Shown: piece after piece, positions 46,276 through 55,083 of the stretch
Numbering within the stretch: the stretch's first letter is position 1
Layout of the letters: each line of letters opens with the position of its first letter
Assembly (NCBI RefSeq): GCF_011405515.1
Contig: NZ_AP022671.1
Location: forward strand, 2,232,001-2,296,000
Direction of reading: 5' to 3'
Origin: Nitrospira sp. KM1
GTDB taxonomy: Bacteria > Nitrospirota > Nitrospiria > Nitrospirales > Nitrospiraceae
DNA length: 64,000 bases
The notes under the pieces: model-generated
Seen by the model: only the letters and a program-made list of their open reading frames with translations
Told to the model about the DNA's origin: nothing
Database searches by the model: none
Position numbers and translations under genes: made by a program

Positions 46276-46983
46276 TCAGGTCAGCCGAGGCACCTCCGAC
46301 TTGGATGCATCCTTGGTCTTGGGCTTGTAACCCATCCGGTCCAAGACCTTGAGTACACGCGTCTTCAACCGATCGTCAGCCTCGGCTAACGCGGTGGCCA
46401 ACGGCTCGACGGCCGGTTTCCCGATCTTCCTGATGATTTCGGTCACCGACTGGCGCACTTCGTCTTCCTCGGACACCAATAATGGAACGAGCGATGGCAC
46501 CGCAATTCCGCCGATCTTGATGAGCGAATCGTATGCCCGTTGGCGCACGTCCCCCACTTCATCGGTCAAGGCGTCGACCAAGGGCTTCACGGCTCTGGCG
46601 TCCTTCAACTCCCCAAGGATTTCTGCCGCATATTTCCGGTTGAGCCAATGAGAGTCCTTGAGGTCCAGCAACATGGCATCCGCCCGTTCCGCGTTGGGAT
46701 CCTTGGCTCTGACTCTCAGATTCTTGGCGATCCGCCGACCGCCCTCCTCCACAACCCGTATGGTAGCCCCATCGCCAACCTTGACCCGTTGCAGGTCTTC
46801 CACTGCCTCATCGTCGACATCCAACACGACCGTCTTTCCGTCATACGCCAGCAATTCGACTTCGATCTGCTTAAGCGCTGGGTTGACGGCTACCACGCGT
46901 TCGGTCACGAGATTGAATCCGTCCTTCTTCGGACCTCCTTTGGGGCCGATTTGAATCAATTTCGCAGGTGCTTCGTCTGCCAT
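46276..46983 (-). CDS. HEAT-repeat protein with N-terminal beta domain
   Basis: 235 residues. The first 95 or so form a beta-rich segment (V-V-A-V-N-P-A-L-K-Q-I-E-V-E-L, V-V-L-D-V-D-D-E-A-V, V-G-D-G-A-T-I-R-V-V) not found in its neighbours. Three to four PBS-lyase-type HEAT repeats follow, with the helix signature A-A-E-I-L-G-E-L-K-D-A-R-A-V-K-P-L. Such repeats bind proteins. Last of five HEAT genes on this strand, 32 bases after the previous one. Function unknown; the N-terminal domain could be the specific part. Confidence 0.8.
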   Translation of the reverse strand: MADEAPAKLIQIGPKGGPKKDGFNLVTERVVAVNPALKQIEVELLAYDGKTVVLDVDDEAVEDLQRVKVGDGATIRVVEEGGRRIAKNLRVRAKDPNAERADAMLLDLKDSHWLNRKYAAEILGELKDARAVKPLVDALTDEVGDVRQRAYDSLIKIGGIAVPSLVPLLVSEEDEVRQSVTEIIRKIGKPAVEPLATALAEADDRLKTRVLKVLDRMGYKPKTKDASKSEVPRLT

Positions 46984-47015
46984 AATTGAGTTCCTTTATC
47001 TATCCGGATATAGAT

Positions 47016-47786
47016 TTACGATGCCGATTTCCATCCTAGACTAGCGAGGACACCTTCGACGGTTTCTTGAACCATCGTATTTTCATCTTCCAACAGAGGC
47101 AGCAGAGGATCAATCGCTTGTTTGGCTCCAAGCCGGGCCAGTGACTCCGCAGCATTCCGGCGCACCAACCAATCTTCGTCCTTTAGCGAATCAATCAGCG
47201 GACCGACACCGCGCTGGTCTCCGATCTTGCCCAGTGCCTCCGCCGCGTGACGCCGGACCATCCAATTGTTCCCCAGCAATCCGTCAATGAGTGCGTCGAC
47301 GGCGCGGGCGTCACCGATTTTTTTCAGGACGCGGGCAGCGTCCTCCCGCACAGTACTGTCCGTCAATGCCTCGACCAGCCCGGGAACGGCGCGTGGATCA
47401 CCGATCCGTTCGAGTGCCCACACGGCTGCCGTTCGCACGGCTCCATCCTTGTCTTTGAGCGCCTTGATGAGTGGTTCGATTCCTCGAGGATCCTTCAGCT
47501 TTCCCAAGCCTGACGCCGCTTGCTCGCGGATCGCCCATTCGTCGTCCTCGATAGCCTCGATCAATCGGCCGACGACCGATGGCCCGATTCGAACGACCGC
47601 CGTTGTCGCAGCTTCACGTATCACTACATCTTCATCGGCCATGAGGCCGATCAGAGGAGAGACCGCCTCTTCCCCGAGCTGACTCAGGCTCGCGATGGCA
47701 TGGTCGCGCAAAGCCTCATTGTCGTCGCGCAATGCACCGATCAGCTGTTCAATGCGGTCGGATGACTCGCTGTCATTCATCGTCAT
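47016..47786 (-). CDS. HEAT-repeat protein
   Basis: About 256 residues, nearly all regular HEAT repeats of about 31 residues (roughly seven), with consensus A-x-x-A-L-G-K-I-G-D-x-R-G-V-x-P-L-I-D-S-L-K-D-E-D. No signal peptide or membrane segment, so cytoplasmic. The ATG at 47786 overlaps the end of the preceding HEAT gene by 14 bases and has AGGA upstream, so the two are translationally coupled. No enzymatic motif. Relatives include phycobilin lyases (CpcE type), but no bilin system is seen here. Confidence 0.82.
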   Translation of the reverse strand: MTMNDSESSDRIEQLIGALRDDNEALRDHAIASLSQLGEEAVSPLIGLMADEDVVIREAATTAVVRIGPSVVGRLIEAIEDDEWAIREQAASGLGKLKDPRGIEPLIKALKDKDGAVRTAAVWALERIGDPRAVPGLVEALTDSTVREDAARVLKKIGDARAVDALIDGLLGNNWMVRRHAAEALGKIGDQRGVGPLIDSLKDEDWLVRRNAAESLARLGAKQAIDPLLPLLEDENTMVQETVEGVLASLGWKSAS

Positions 47787-48870
47787 GTCCTTCCTGAGCC
47801 AGGGCATGCTCGCCCGCCAAGGCGTCCAGTTTGTCGGCAATCAATCCGGCATTATAGGCCACGAGGCCGTCGCGGTCCGATCTCAGTCGATCGAATAGTT
47901 CTTTGTGCGGCCTCAGGACTTCCACATCCTTGATTTTTGCCAACGCCTCCATCGCATAGACTCGCAACGGACGGATTGGAATCGATTCCAAATACAGGTT
48001 CGTCGGGCGGGCATCACCGATCAAGCCAAGGGCTTTGATGGCCAACTCCTTGACCCCGGTATCCTTGTCCTGCTGTAAGCGTTTCATCAACGGTTCGACC
48101 GCCCGTACGTCCGCGATCTTGCCGAGCAAATCCGCCGCCGCCTCCCGGACAAGCCAATCTTCATCCTCGAGGTATTCAATGAGAATCTCCACGCTCGGAC
48201 GTCCAATGCCGAGCAATCCGATGACCGTCGACATACGGGCTTCTTCCCGTTCACTGGCCCCTTCGATTTCCCGCAGCACGTTGAACGATTCGTCGATCCG
48301 TTCCCGAATGGCTCCCAATTTTTTCAGCGTACCGACGGCAATATCACGAACAGCCGGCTGCCCCATCGCATCGATGAACGCGTCGACCGATCGCGGGTCG
48401 AGCAGCTGATTGAGCATTGTTGCAGCTGTGATTTGCGCCTCATGATCGCCTTGCTTCATCATGGCACACAGGGGAACGACCGCGGTCGGAATCGCCCCCA
48501 CGAGATGCGCGACGAGCTGCCTGCCCTCACCGGATTTCATATTCGGGAGCAGGGAGACCAGCGCTGTCGCAGTTTCCGTGTTCAAGACACCCGCCATCTG
48601 CTCCAATGCCATGGCTCCTGATTTTCGAACCGATTCATCTCCGTCTTCCAACAAACGGACGAGCGCCACGCCGGCATGCGGATCCTTGATTCGGGCCAGC
48701 ATGGCCGCAGCCTCTTTTTTCAGCTCGCCTCCTCCCGATTCCAAAACACCAATTAAGGCCTGGACCGCTCTGGGTCCGCCGGCCAGACAGGCGGCCGTCG
48801 CCCGCATCCGTCGCCAGTCCTCTTCATGGACCAGCTCGGTTACTAGCGTTTCGATGCTCTCCTTCGCCAT
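47773..48870 (-). CDS. HEAT-repeat protein
   Basis: About 365 residues from the ATG at 48870. HEAT repeats cover residues of about 5-165 and 230-330, separated by a less regular stretch (about 170-230) containing E-S-F-N-V-L-R-E-I-E-G-A-S-E-R. The second half has W-L-V-R-E-A-A-A-D-L-L-G-K-I-A-D-V-R-A-V-E-P-L. Coupled to the next HEAT gene by a 14-base overlap; 19 bases after the previous one. Predicted cytoplasmic scaffold; partner unknown. No clear ribosome site at the chosen ATG. Confidence 0.82.
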   Translation of the reverse strand: MAKESIETLVTELVHEEDWRRMRATAACLAGGPRAVQALIGVLESGGGELKKEAAAMLARIKDPHAGVALVRLLEDGDESVRKSGAMALEQMAGVLNTETATALVSLLPNMKSGEGRQLVAHLVGAIPTAVVPLCAMMKQGDHEAQITAATMLNQLLDPRSVDAFIDAMGQPAVRDIAVGTLKKLGAIRERIDESFNVLREIEGASEREEARMSTVIGLLGIGRPSVEILIEYLEDEDWLVREAAADLLGKIADVRAVEPLMKRLQQDKDTGVKELAIKALGLIGDARPTNLYLESIPIRPLRVYAMEALAKIKDVEVLRPHKELFDRLRSDRDGLVAYNAGLIADKLDALAGEHALAQEGHDDE

Positions 48871-48889
48871 GTATATGTACCGGTAGTCG

Positions 48890-49972
48890 TTAGACCCGGC
48901 CCGTCCGCCAGCCAACCCTGGCCAGGGTTTCTTTCACATGAAATCGTACATTGTCGTCTGATTCTTTAGATAAAAGGGTCAATAGGGGTGCGACTACTTT
49001 AGACCCGAACCGCGATAAGGCATCTGCTGCATCGCTCCTGGTGACCGTATGACGCAGTGCGCCCACCAGCGATGGAATGGCCGACTCATCGCCGATGGAA
49101 CCGAGAGCCCGTACCGCCGCTCCCATGACGATCATCTCTTCACTCCATGTGTCTCCGCAACCAGCCACGGTGCGCGAACCTTCCGGCCGCCCGGTTCCTT
49201 CCAGGACTCCGATCAACACCGGCACGGCCTGTCGATCCCCAATCTGTCCCAAGGCTTCGACCGCCAATGGTCTTAGTCCCGCCTCTTTCATCACCGTCAC
49301 GAGAAATGGAACTGCGCGTCCGTCTCCGATTTGCCCCAACGCACGGATGGTGTCTTCTCGCACCGCCGCATCGTGATCATTGAACAGCGCCGACAGGAGC
49401 GGCTCAACCGCCTGTGGCGATTTGGTCTTTCCCAACGCCTCGACAGCATGTAATCGAACGAGCCATTCTGAGTGAGTCAATGCAGCCAATAGCGATGGGA
49501 TAGCGGCATCTCCGATAGCGGCGAGCGTGGCTGACACCTCCTCACGTACGGCCTTGACCTTATCCTGCAGCAAAGGAACAAGCGGTCCGACTGCGCTCGA
49601 ATTCCGGATGCGGGCCAAGGCTTTCGCGGCATGCATACGCACAATCCAATCGCGGTTGACGAGAGAGGTGATCAGCTGAGGAAGGACTCTGGCATCGGCA
49701 ATTGACGCCAGAACGGCCGACGCCGCTTCCTGCACCTCCAACTGAGGATCGGATAGGCAGATTCCTAATGCGGGAACCGACGGCTCCCCGATCGCGGTCA
49801 ATGCTCCAATGGCAGCTTCACGGACGGCCCGATCGGAGTCTTTCAGCAAGCACACCAGCGGGGAAACTGCCCGGGGATCCCTTAGCGTTCCCAGCTTCTG
49901 AGCGGCTTCTTCGCGGATGGACCAATCTTCATCTTTCAGCGCCGCGATGTGTTCCGCTACGGCATCGGCCAT
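48890..49972 (-). CDS. HEAT-repeat protein with cysteine-bearing insert
   Basis: About 360 residues from an ATG at 49972 (G-rich stretch upstream; ATG codons at 50011 and nearby would add up to 13 residues). Ten or so HEAT repeats. Between two late repeats an insert of about 20 residues contains G-R-P-E-G-S-R-T-V-A-G-C, encoded at about 49157-49192, which resembles an insert at the same relative place in the HEAT protein at 50282-51649. The following helix ends A-A-V-R-A-L-G-S-I-G-D. The insert may form a binding loop. Function unknown. Confidence 0.82.
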   Translation of the reverse strand: MADAVAEHIAALKDEDWSIREEAAQKLGTLRDPRAVSPLVCLLKDSDRAVREAAIGALTAIGEPSVPALGICLSDPQLEVQEAASAVLASIADARVLPQLITSLVNRDWIVRMHAAKALARIRNSSAVGPLVPLLQDKVKAVREEVSATLAAIGDAAIPSLLAALTHSEWLVRLHAVEALGKTKSPQAVEPLLSALFNDHDAAVREDTIRALGQIGDGRAVPFLVTVMKEAGLRPLAVEALGQIGDRQAVPVLIGVLEGTGRPEGSRTVAGCGDTWSEEMIVMGAAVRALGSIGDESAIPSLVGALRHTVTRSDAADALSRFGSKVVAPLLTLLSKESDDNVRFHVKETLARVGWRTGRV

Positions 49973-50281
49973 CCCTGCCCCCATAGGAACCAAGGAGCGT
50001 AACATAGGCATTTTCTGACGGTCAACGGAAGGCTTCTCACTCCAGGTAACGACTGCCGGTCGTTGCGCTCCGCATTTCCTACCGACAGCATCGCTTGGAG
50101 ATCGGTTGTTTTAATGCCGCGCCGCGTACAGTATTCAAGCCGCTCGCCTTTTGTTGAGACGGCAAGGAGTACCCCACGGTACTAGCGAGAGGGGAATGGA
50201 CACAAGCGAAGCGGGCGAGGAAGACTCTCAGAACCCAGCATGCGGAATTCGACAGCGGGCGAGTCCATCAGGGTCTTCGGC

Positions 50282-51649
50282 CTACCCGGAGCCCTTCGCA
50301 TAGTCTCCAGATGGTCCGAACCGTCCGATTTCACCGAGCGGCATATCCACTCGCGCATTGTCGGTCGAACTGGAGTCAAGCGCTTGAGCCTCTTCCGGCA
50401 GGACCCAGCCCAATTTTTCCAACGTCTCCAGCACCAGTTGGCGCAATGCATCTTTGGCACTAAGCCGAACCGACGCATAGGACAAGACGCGCTCACCTTC
50501 CACCGCAACTTCCGAGGCTTTCGGGTCGTAAAGAAAGGCGATGAGTGGTTCGATTGCCGTATCGCCGATCGCCGCCAAGGCCGCGCTGGCTTTTTCGCGA
50601 AGTACGCCGTCTTTTAACAACATGATCAAGTCAGGAATCACGCGAGGATCCCTGAATTGTCCAAGTGCCGTCGCTGCCGCCTCTTTGATAAAGGCATCTT
50701 CGCTGACGATGCAGCCGGGCGTGGGCGTTCCTTCCTGACGGATGCCCTTTCCCTTCAACGCATCGAGCACAGGAGGGAGGGCACGCGGATCACCGATCAT
50801 GCCGAGCGAGGCAATGGCATGTCGCTTCACGGCTCCATCCTTCATGGCCTCGATCAACGCATCGATCGCACTCGGATCACCGATCATGCCGAGAGCGATG
50901 GTTGCATCTTCCCGTACCGCACGATCCGGATCCTTGAGCGCGGCGATCAACGCGTCGACAACCCTCGGCTCACGTACCCACGTCCTTCCGATCTGATAGT
51001 CCGTCGTCATGCCGCCGAGCGCTCTGGCGGCATGACAGCGGACGACAAAATCCTTGTCGGTAAAGCATGCAATCAGAGGATCCACCGAAGGTGGACCGAT
51101 ATAGACCAACGCGGTGCCGGCGGTCTCGCGAACGATCTTCGATGTATCCCGAAACAGTTTGATCAGCGGGGCGATGGCCTTGGGATCGCCGATTTTACCC
51201 AGCGCTTCCGCCGCCGCGCTCTTCACCGCACCATCCCGATCGCGGCAGGCCGCGATCAGGGCATCGACGACTCGGTGGTCTCGGATCTCACCACAGGTCT
51301 TGGCCGCGTGTTCTCGTACGCGCCACCGTTCATCTTTCATCGCAGTGATCATGCGGTCCAGCACGACCGGACCCATTTTGGCCGCAGCATCGACGGCTTG
51401 ATTGCGGACCTCCATGATAGGGTCATTGAAAAGGCCGACGAGAGCCTCAAGGGCTCTGGGGCCGCCGATCTTTCCGACCGCATTGCCGGCGTGGGCCCGT
51501 ACGGACCAATATTCGTCTCCGCACGCTCCGATCAGCGCATCCAGACTCTTGGGATCGCTGATGTCGGCAAGGGCCCTGGCCGCCTCTTCCCGCGTGGCAT
51601 CATCGACATCTTCAAGTGCGTCCAGCAAATCGTCCAACGCCTGCGCCAT
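50282..51649 (-). CDS. Large HEAT-repeat protein with cysteine-bearing insert
   Basis: 455 residues with about twelve HEAT repeats from residue 5 to 430. One insert near residues 215-230 (T-T-D-Y-Q-I-G-R-T-W) and another at 302-313, G-I-R-Q-E-G-T-P-T-P-G-C, which aligns with the insert of the next HEAT gene. A hydrophilic tail ends the protein. GAGG seven bases before the ATG. First of the five HEAT genes, separated from the second by about 310 bases without an evident gene or terminator, so it may be its own unit. Scaffold or regulatory role is inference. Confidence 0.83.
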   Translation of the reverse strand: MAQALDDLLDALEDVDDATREEAARALADISDPKSLDALIGACGDEYWSVRAHAGNAVGKIGGPRALEALVGLFNDPIMEVRNQAVDAAAKMGPVVLDRMITAMKDERWRVREHAAKTCGEIRDHRVVDALIAACRDRDGAVKSAAAEALGKIGDPKAIAPLIKLFRDTSKIVRETAGTALVYIGPPSVDPLIACFTDKDFVVRCHAARALGGMTTDYQIGRTWVREPRVVDALIAALKDPDRAVREDATIALGMIGDPSAIDALIEAMKDGAVKRHAIASLGMIGDPRALPPVLDALKGKGIRQEGTPTPGCIVSEDAFIKEAAATALGQFRDPRVIPDLIMLLKDGVLREKASAALAAIGDTAIEPLIAFLYDPKASEVAVEGERVLSYASVRLSAKDALRQLVLETLEKLGWVLPEEAQALDSSSTDNARVDMPLGEIGRFGPSGDYAKGSG

Positions 51650-51670
51650 GGTGAAACCTCGCTAATGGCC

Positions 51671-52114
51671 TTAGTAGGTGTAGTCTCGTTGACCGCCGTG
51701 GGGGTAGGTCCGTGAACAACGGACCACCAGCATCTGCGTGCCCCGCCCCTCCACACACTGATCGAGCGATGCGGCGAAATCCAGCTTGCCTTCGAGATTC
51801 ACGGCAAAAGGAAAGTCGAACGTGAAACTCAAGAACTTATATTTACCAGGCTTCAACGAGAGCGTGCGTTTCTCGCTTGTCCTAAACGCATCCATCGACT
51901 CGGGATCCGAATTGTAGATCGAAGGTGTGACGCCGGGGACCTGCCACCAAGTAGGCGGCACAAGTATCGTCGCGTCGATCGTGATCGCATGCTCGGTCGT
52001 GTAGGCGGCCGGCGGACCCGCCGTCACGGTGGCCGCCCCTGTCCAAAGGCCGATGAGGCCAATGCCCAAGCTGAACCACCATCGCCGTGCCAGCAGAGAA
52101 TGGATGCGATCCAT
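51671..52114 (-). CDS. Small exported protein of unknown function
   Basis: Not recognised. 147 residues from the ATG at 52114: an N-terminal signal segment (about 1-32, W-W-F-S-L-G-I-G-L-I-G-L-W-T-G-A, cleavage near V-T-A-G) and a mature domain rich in beta strands with L-S-L-K-P-G-K-Y-K-F-L-S-F-T-F-D-F and two Cys (D-Q-C, V-R-C) that could pair. It is eight bases after the phosphodiesterase-like gene and 21 bases before the large HEAT gene, so it links the exported and HEAT groups. Confidence 0.65.
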   Translation of the reverse strand: MDRIHSLLARRWWFSLGIGLIGLWTGAATVTAGPPAAYTTEHAITIDATILVPPTWWQVPGVTPSIYNSDPESMDAFRTSEKRTLSLKPGKYKFLSFTFDFPFAVNLEGKLDFAASLDQCVEGRGTQMLVVRCSRTYPHGGQRDYTY

Positions 52115-52122
52115 CGTCGTCC

Positions 52123-53151
52123 CTACGGAATCATATCCGGCACATTGGAGTTCGGCGCGGCCGCGACGAAGGCGTGCTGAAAGATTTCCTCCACTGCCCG
52201 GCTTTCCCATTCAGTATGCGTTTGAAGTCCCAACGTGCGCATGACCGTGGCGCCGGTATCGATGATTGAAACCGGTTGGTGAATGGCGTGCCCGTGCTTG
52301 ATCCCGACCCCGGAAGCGATCCATGGCACAACCGGTGTAGATCCATCCGTGCGGTCCTGGGCGGCATCCATCCCTTCCGCCGTCAAGGACGTGACAAATA
52401 CGGTCGTCCGGTTGAGCAGGCTCTGGGTCTTATAGATGTCCAGAACTGAGCCAATCGCCTTATCGACGGAGCGAAGAGCTTCCCGGTATTCCTTTGAGGC
52501 CCATCCACGGGAGGCGCCGACCCGTCCGGCTTCCGGCAAATGGACGACGAGAAGATGAGGCAACGAAGGAATCGCATGACCATATCCGTGGCCGCTGGTC
52601 GCTTTCTTGAAATATTGCTGGATATAGGACACGATTCGCTCTGTGCTACATTCCGGTTTGAGCGGCCCGCACATTTGATAATCTGTATACGGTTCGGGTC
52701 TCGCCAATTGATACAGCGATTCGTCCATGAAAAAGATTGCGCTGTCTCGCCCCCCGCTCAAATCGAGGTAATCGAACACGCTTGGAGAGCGTGGGTAACC
52801 ACGGCTGAACTCGAAGGCGTTCCAGGTAATGCCATGTTTTTCAACCGGCATGCCGGTAATTAACGATGCCATGGTGGGTAACCGCAGAGCAGGTTTTACT
52901 GCTGTCGCAGACCACGTCACCGACCCGTCCTTAATCAGGCGACCCAGCGTGGGCATGGTGCTGCCTTTCAGCGATTCCTGACTGAACCCCTCGAGGACAA
53001 ATAAGACGACGTATTCCGTCGGAGGAGTGGAAGGAGCAGCGGTCTGGGGCTGGGAAACAGGTGCCGGAGCAGAGATACCGGATTGGGGTTCAAGGAAAAG
53101 TAGCATAAGTCCGACAAGAAGAACGGGAATGCGCCAAGATCCGCTCGTCAT
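52123..53151 (-). CDS. Exported phosphodiesterase-fold protein, catalytic residues lost
   Basis: 342 residues; ATG at 53151 with AGAGGG six bases upstream. Signal peptide about 1-28, Pro-rich linker, then an alkaline-phosphatase-superfamily (type I phosphodiesterase) domain recognisable from P-T-L-G-R-L-I-K-D-G, L-I-T-G-M-P-V-E-K-H-G-I and S-K-E-Y-R-E-A-L-R-S-V-D-K-A-I. Expected catalytic positions are changed: the first metal Asp is Glu54, the Thr nucleophile position is Arg90, the D-x-x-G-H segment reads P-E-A-G-R-V-G, and S-D-H-G-M reads S-L-T-A-E-G-M near 255-261. Probably a non-catalytic binding protein. Divergent from the FlgT-like gene. Confidence 0.75.
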   Translation of the reverse strand: MTSGSWRIPVLLVGLMLLFLEPQSGISAPAPVSQPQTAAPSTPPTEYVVLFVLEGFSQESLKGSTMPTLGRLIKDGSVTWSATAVKPALRLPTMASLITGMPVEKHGITWNAFEFSRGYPRSPSVFDYLDLSGGRDSAIFFMDESLYQLARPEPYTDYQMCGPLKPECSTERIVSYIQQYFKKATSGHGYGHAIPSLPHLLVVHLPEAGRVGASRGWASKEYREALRSVDKAIGSVLDIYKTQSLLNRTTVFVTSLTAEGMDAAQDRTDGSTPVVPWIASGVGIKHGHAIHQPVSIIDTGATVMRTLGLQTHTEWESRAVEEIFQHAFVAAAPNSNVPDMIP

Positions 53152-53355
53152 AGGGAACCCTCTGTGCATAATTGGACTCAAAAGAAAAGGTACCTTAGCA
53201 TGCGAATTTTCGGGAAGGCAAGACGCCAGCAAGGACCCCGGCGCCTCTATTCAAAGGGGTTGGCGGGTGTTATGCTCGAAGTGATCCGATCGCATGACGG
53301 AGCCGTCGGACGGAGGATGATCCAGACACCCGCATCCCTGACGAGGGTCTACTCG

Positions 53356-54441
53356 ATGCTCCTTCGGCCTTCCACGCAAGCGGTCCCGACCAGATCCACA
53401 CCTCGCTGCCTGCCCTACTGCATCGCCATGCTGCTGCCGTTCACCCTGTCTGTTTTCATACCAGATTTCGTCCGGGCCGAAGTGCGTATTGTCACAGCCC
53501 AGGGCAAACATCTGATGAGCGACCGCGATACGAGAGAGGATGCGGTCCGCATGGCGACAGAGGCCGCGAAACGGGACGCACTTGAGCAGGTAGCGACCTA
53601 TCTCGAAAGTGTGACGGTCGTCGACCAACTTCATATCACCAAGGACGAGATTCGAACCTACACAGCCGGGCTGGTACTGATCCTTGACCAACGGACGAAA
53701 GTGGACTTGGAAGCTCATCGGGTCGTCGTCACGGTCGATCTTGTCGCCCAAGTCGATAGCGACGAGGTCCGTCGGGCGATTTCCGCATTGCGACAGAACG
53801 AAGACGCGCGGCAACAGCTCATTACGCTCCGCCGTGAAATTGACGGTCTGCACCAACAATTACGCACTGTCAATCATGCACTGTCCCGGGCGTCCACGGC
53901 CGAACAGGCGACGCATGAGACAGAGCACCGTCAGAGGATCCTGGATCAGGTGCAATCCAACGCCATGGTATCTCAGGCCTGGACCGATTGGGTGCTGACT
54001 TCGCCAGTAGTGGCCCCCTTGGCCGGACTCGCTCAAACGCAGTCACTGTTGAACCTCGCCGGCGGGCTCTATCCAGGAAGCCCACATGTGCAAGCCGCGC
54101 GACAGGTCATGAGTGCGCCGCGGCCTCCGGTACCGCATCGCCCACCCACACCGCCGGCACCGGGAAGTACCGCTCCTGCGATACCGAGCTATCAACTCGT
54201 GCCTCCGCCCGGAGAGCGGGCCCATGCAAAAACATTGAACGAGATCACCGAGGACAATGGGGTACCGGCATCCCAAGGATCAGACATCGTCACCGACACA
54301 CGTCAATTGAGCCGGTCCTCTCGCATGTCGCGCGGCACATCGGCATCGTCATCACCAGCCTCGCGCTCAACTGGAACGGCTGAAACCATCATGCTGCAGA
54401 ATGAAGAAATCAGCATCGGCGGCGGGAACGGTCACCCGTGA
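53356..54441 (+). CDS. Exported FlgT/LPP20-like protein with Pro/Ser-rich tail
   Basis: About 361 residues from the ATG at 53356 (GAGGG eight bases upstream; earlier in-frame ATGs exist at 53317 and 53272). Signal peptide about 1-41, ending V-R-A before E-V-R-I-V-T-A-Q-G. Mature residues about 42-140 follow the FlgT-N/LPP20-like pattern of A-V-R-M-A-T-E-A-A-K-R-D-A-L-E-Q-V followed by alternating strands. A coiled-coil-like region (about 150-210) and a Pro-, Ser- and Arg-rich tail follow. FlgT-like domains occur in envelope proteins. It overlaps the next gene by four bases. Confidence 0.6.
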   Translation: MLLRPSTQAVPTRSTPRCLPYCIAMLLPFTLSVFIPDFVRAEVRIVTAQGKHLMSDRDTREDAVRMATEAAKRDALEQVATYLESVTVVDQLHITKDEIRTYTAGLVLILDQRTKVDLEAHRVVVTVDLVAQVDSDEVRRAISALRQNEDARQQLITLRREIDGLHQQLRTVNHALSRASTAEQATHETEHRQRILDQVQSNAMVSQAWTDWVLTSPVVAPLAGLAQTQSLLNLAGGLYPGSPHVQAARQVMSAPRPPVPHRPPTPPAPGSTAPAIPSYQLVPPPGERAHAKTLNEITEDNGVPASQGSDIVTDTRQLSRSSRMSRGTSASSSPASRSTGTAETIMLQNEEISIGGGNGHP

Positions 54442-54992
54442 AGACCATGGTGTTCCGGGCGGCGCTTTTTTTGCTGGTTATACATTTTCCGACAATACCC
54501 ATTCGCACAGCGGAAGCAGAAGTCGATGAGGTGAGGGGCCGCGCCGAACAGTCCTTTGATCGACTGCAAAGTCAGCAGCGATCGTCAGACCCCTCAAAAT
54601 CTGCCGTGGTCCCGCCACGAAGCGCCGGGGAACGAGCCTCATACTCTCCGGATCAATTTCTGATCGGCAAAGGTCAAGGCGATATGTCCAAAGGGACCAT
54701 CGTCTGTCAGCGGGTGTCAGAATTGTCAGCCAGGACCGATCTCGCCAAGCAGATCCGGATTCTTGTCAAAGAACATATGGTCGATCGCGTCCGCGAGCGG
54801 TCCGGGAAGGACGTCGATCAAGATATCGAAGTCACGAGAGAAGAAATCGTGCAAGAGTATTTGCAGGGCGTGAAGATCGTGGACCGACAGATCGACGAAT
54901 CGGGAAAAACCTGTTCTGCGACCGCCGTCATGCCGAAAACCCAGGCTCGAGCCGGATCGACAGACGGCCACGAAGCCTCGGCCAAACCATAG
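54438..54992 (+). CDS. Exported LPP20-like protein
   Basis: 184 residues; GTG at 54438 overlaps the previous stop, with an ATG three codons later as alternative. Signal peptide about 1-27 (cleavage near A-E-A-E). After a hydrophilic linker, residues of about 70-165 form an LPP20/FlgT-like module: F-L-I-G-K-G-Q-G-D, V-S-E-L-S-A-R-T-D-L-A-K-Q-I-R and V-T-R-E-E-I-V-Q-E-Y-L-Q-G-V-K-I-V-D-R. Two Cys (I-V-C-Q, T-C-S). The upstream gene carries a related module, so the pair probably acts together in the envelope; there is no lipobox Cys. Confidence 0.62.
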   Translation: MKTMVFRAALFLLVIHFPTIPIRTAEAEVDEVRGRAEQSFDRLQSQQRSSDPSKSAVVPPRSAGERASYSPDQFLIGKGQGDMSKGTIVCQRVSELSARTDLAKQIRILVKEHMVDRVRERSGKDVDQDIEVTREEIVQEYLQGVKIVDRQIDESGKTCSATAVMPKTQARAGSTDGHEASAKP

Positions 54993-55083
54993 CCTCCACT
55001 ACTCTCCGCAGGCCAGCGCGATCGTCTCCTACCTCCATCGACAGTTGCGGACGAAGACGCGATTGCGGTAAGTACGAGTCCTC

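Noticed and set aside
46276-51649. DNA-level repeats of about 93 bases, considered as a CRISPR-like or tandem DNA repeat
   Set aside because: The periodicity is at protein level (HEAT repeats of about 31 residues); the DNA repeats are too diverged and lie inside coding frames.
50657-51715. Open frame of about 350 codons on the plus strand
   Set aside because: Antisense to the large HEAT gene; its His/Arg-rich repeats mirror the HEAT repeat on the other strand.
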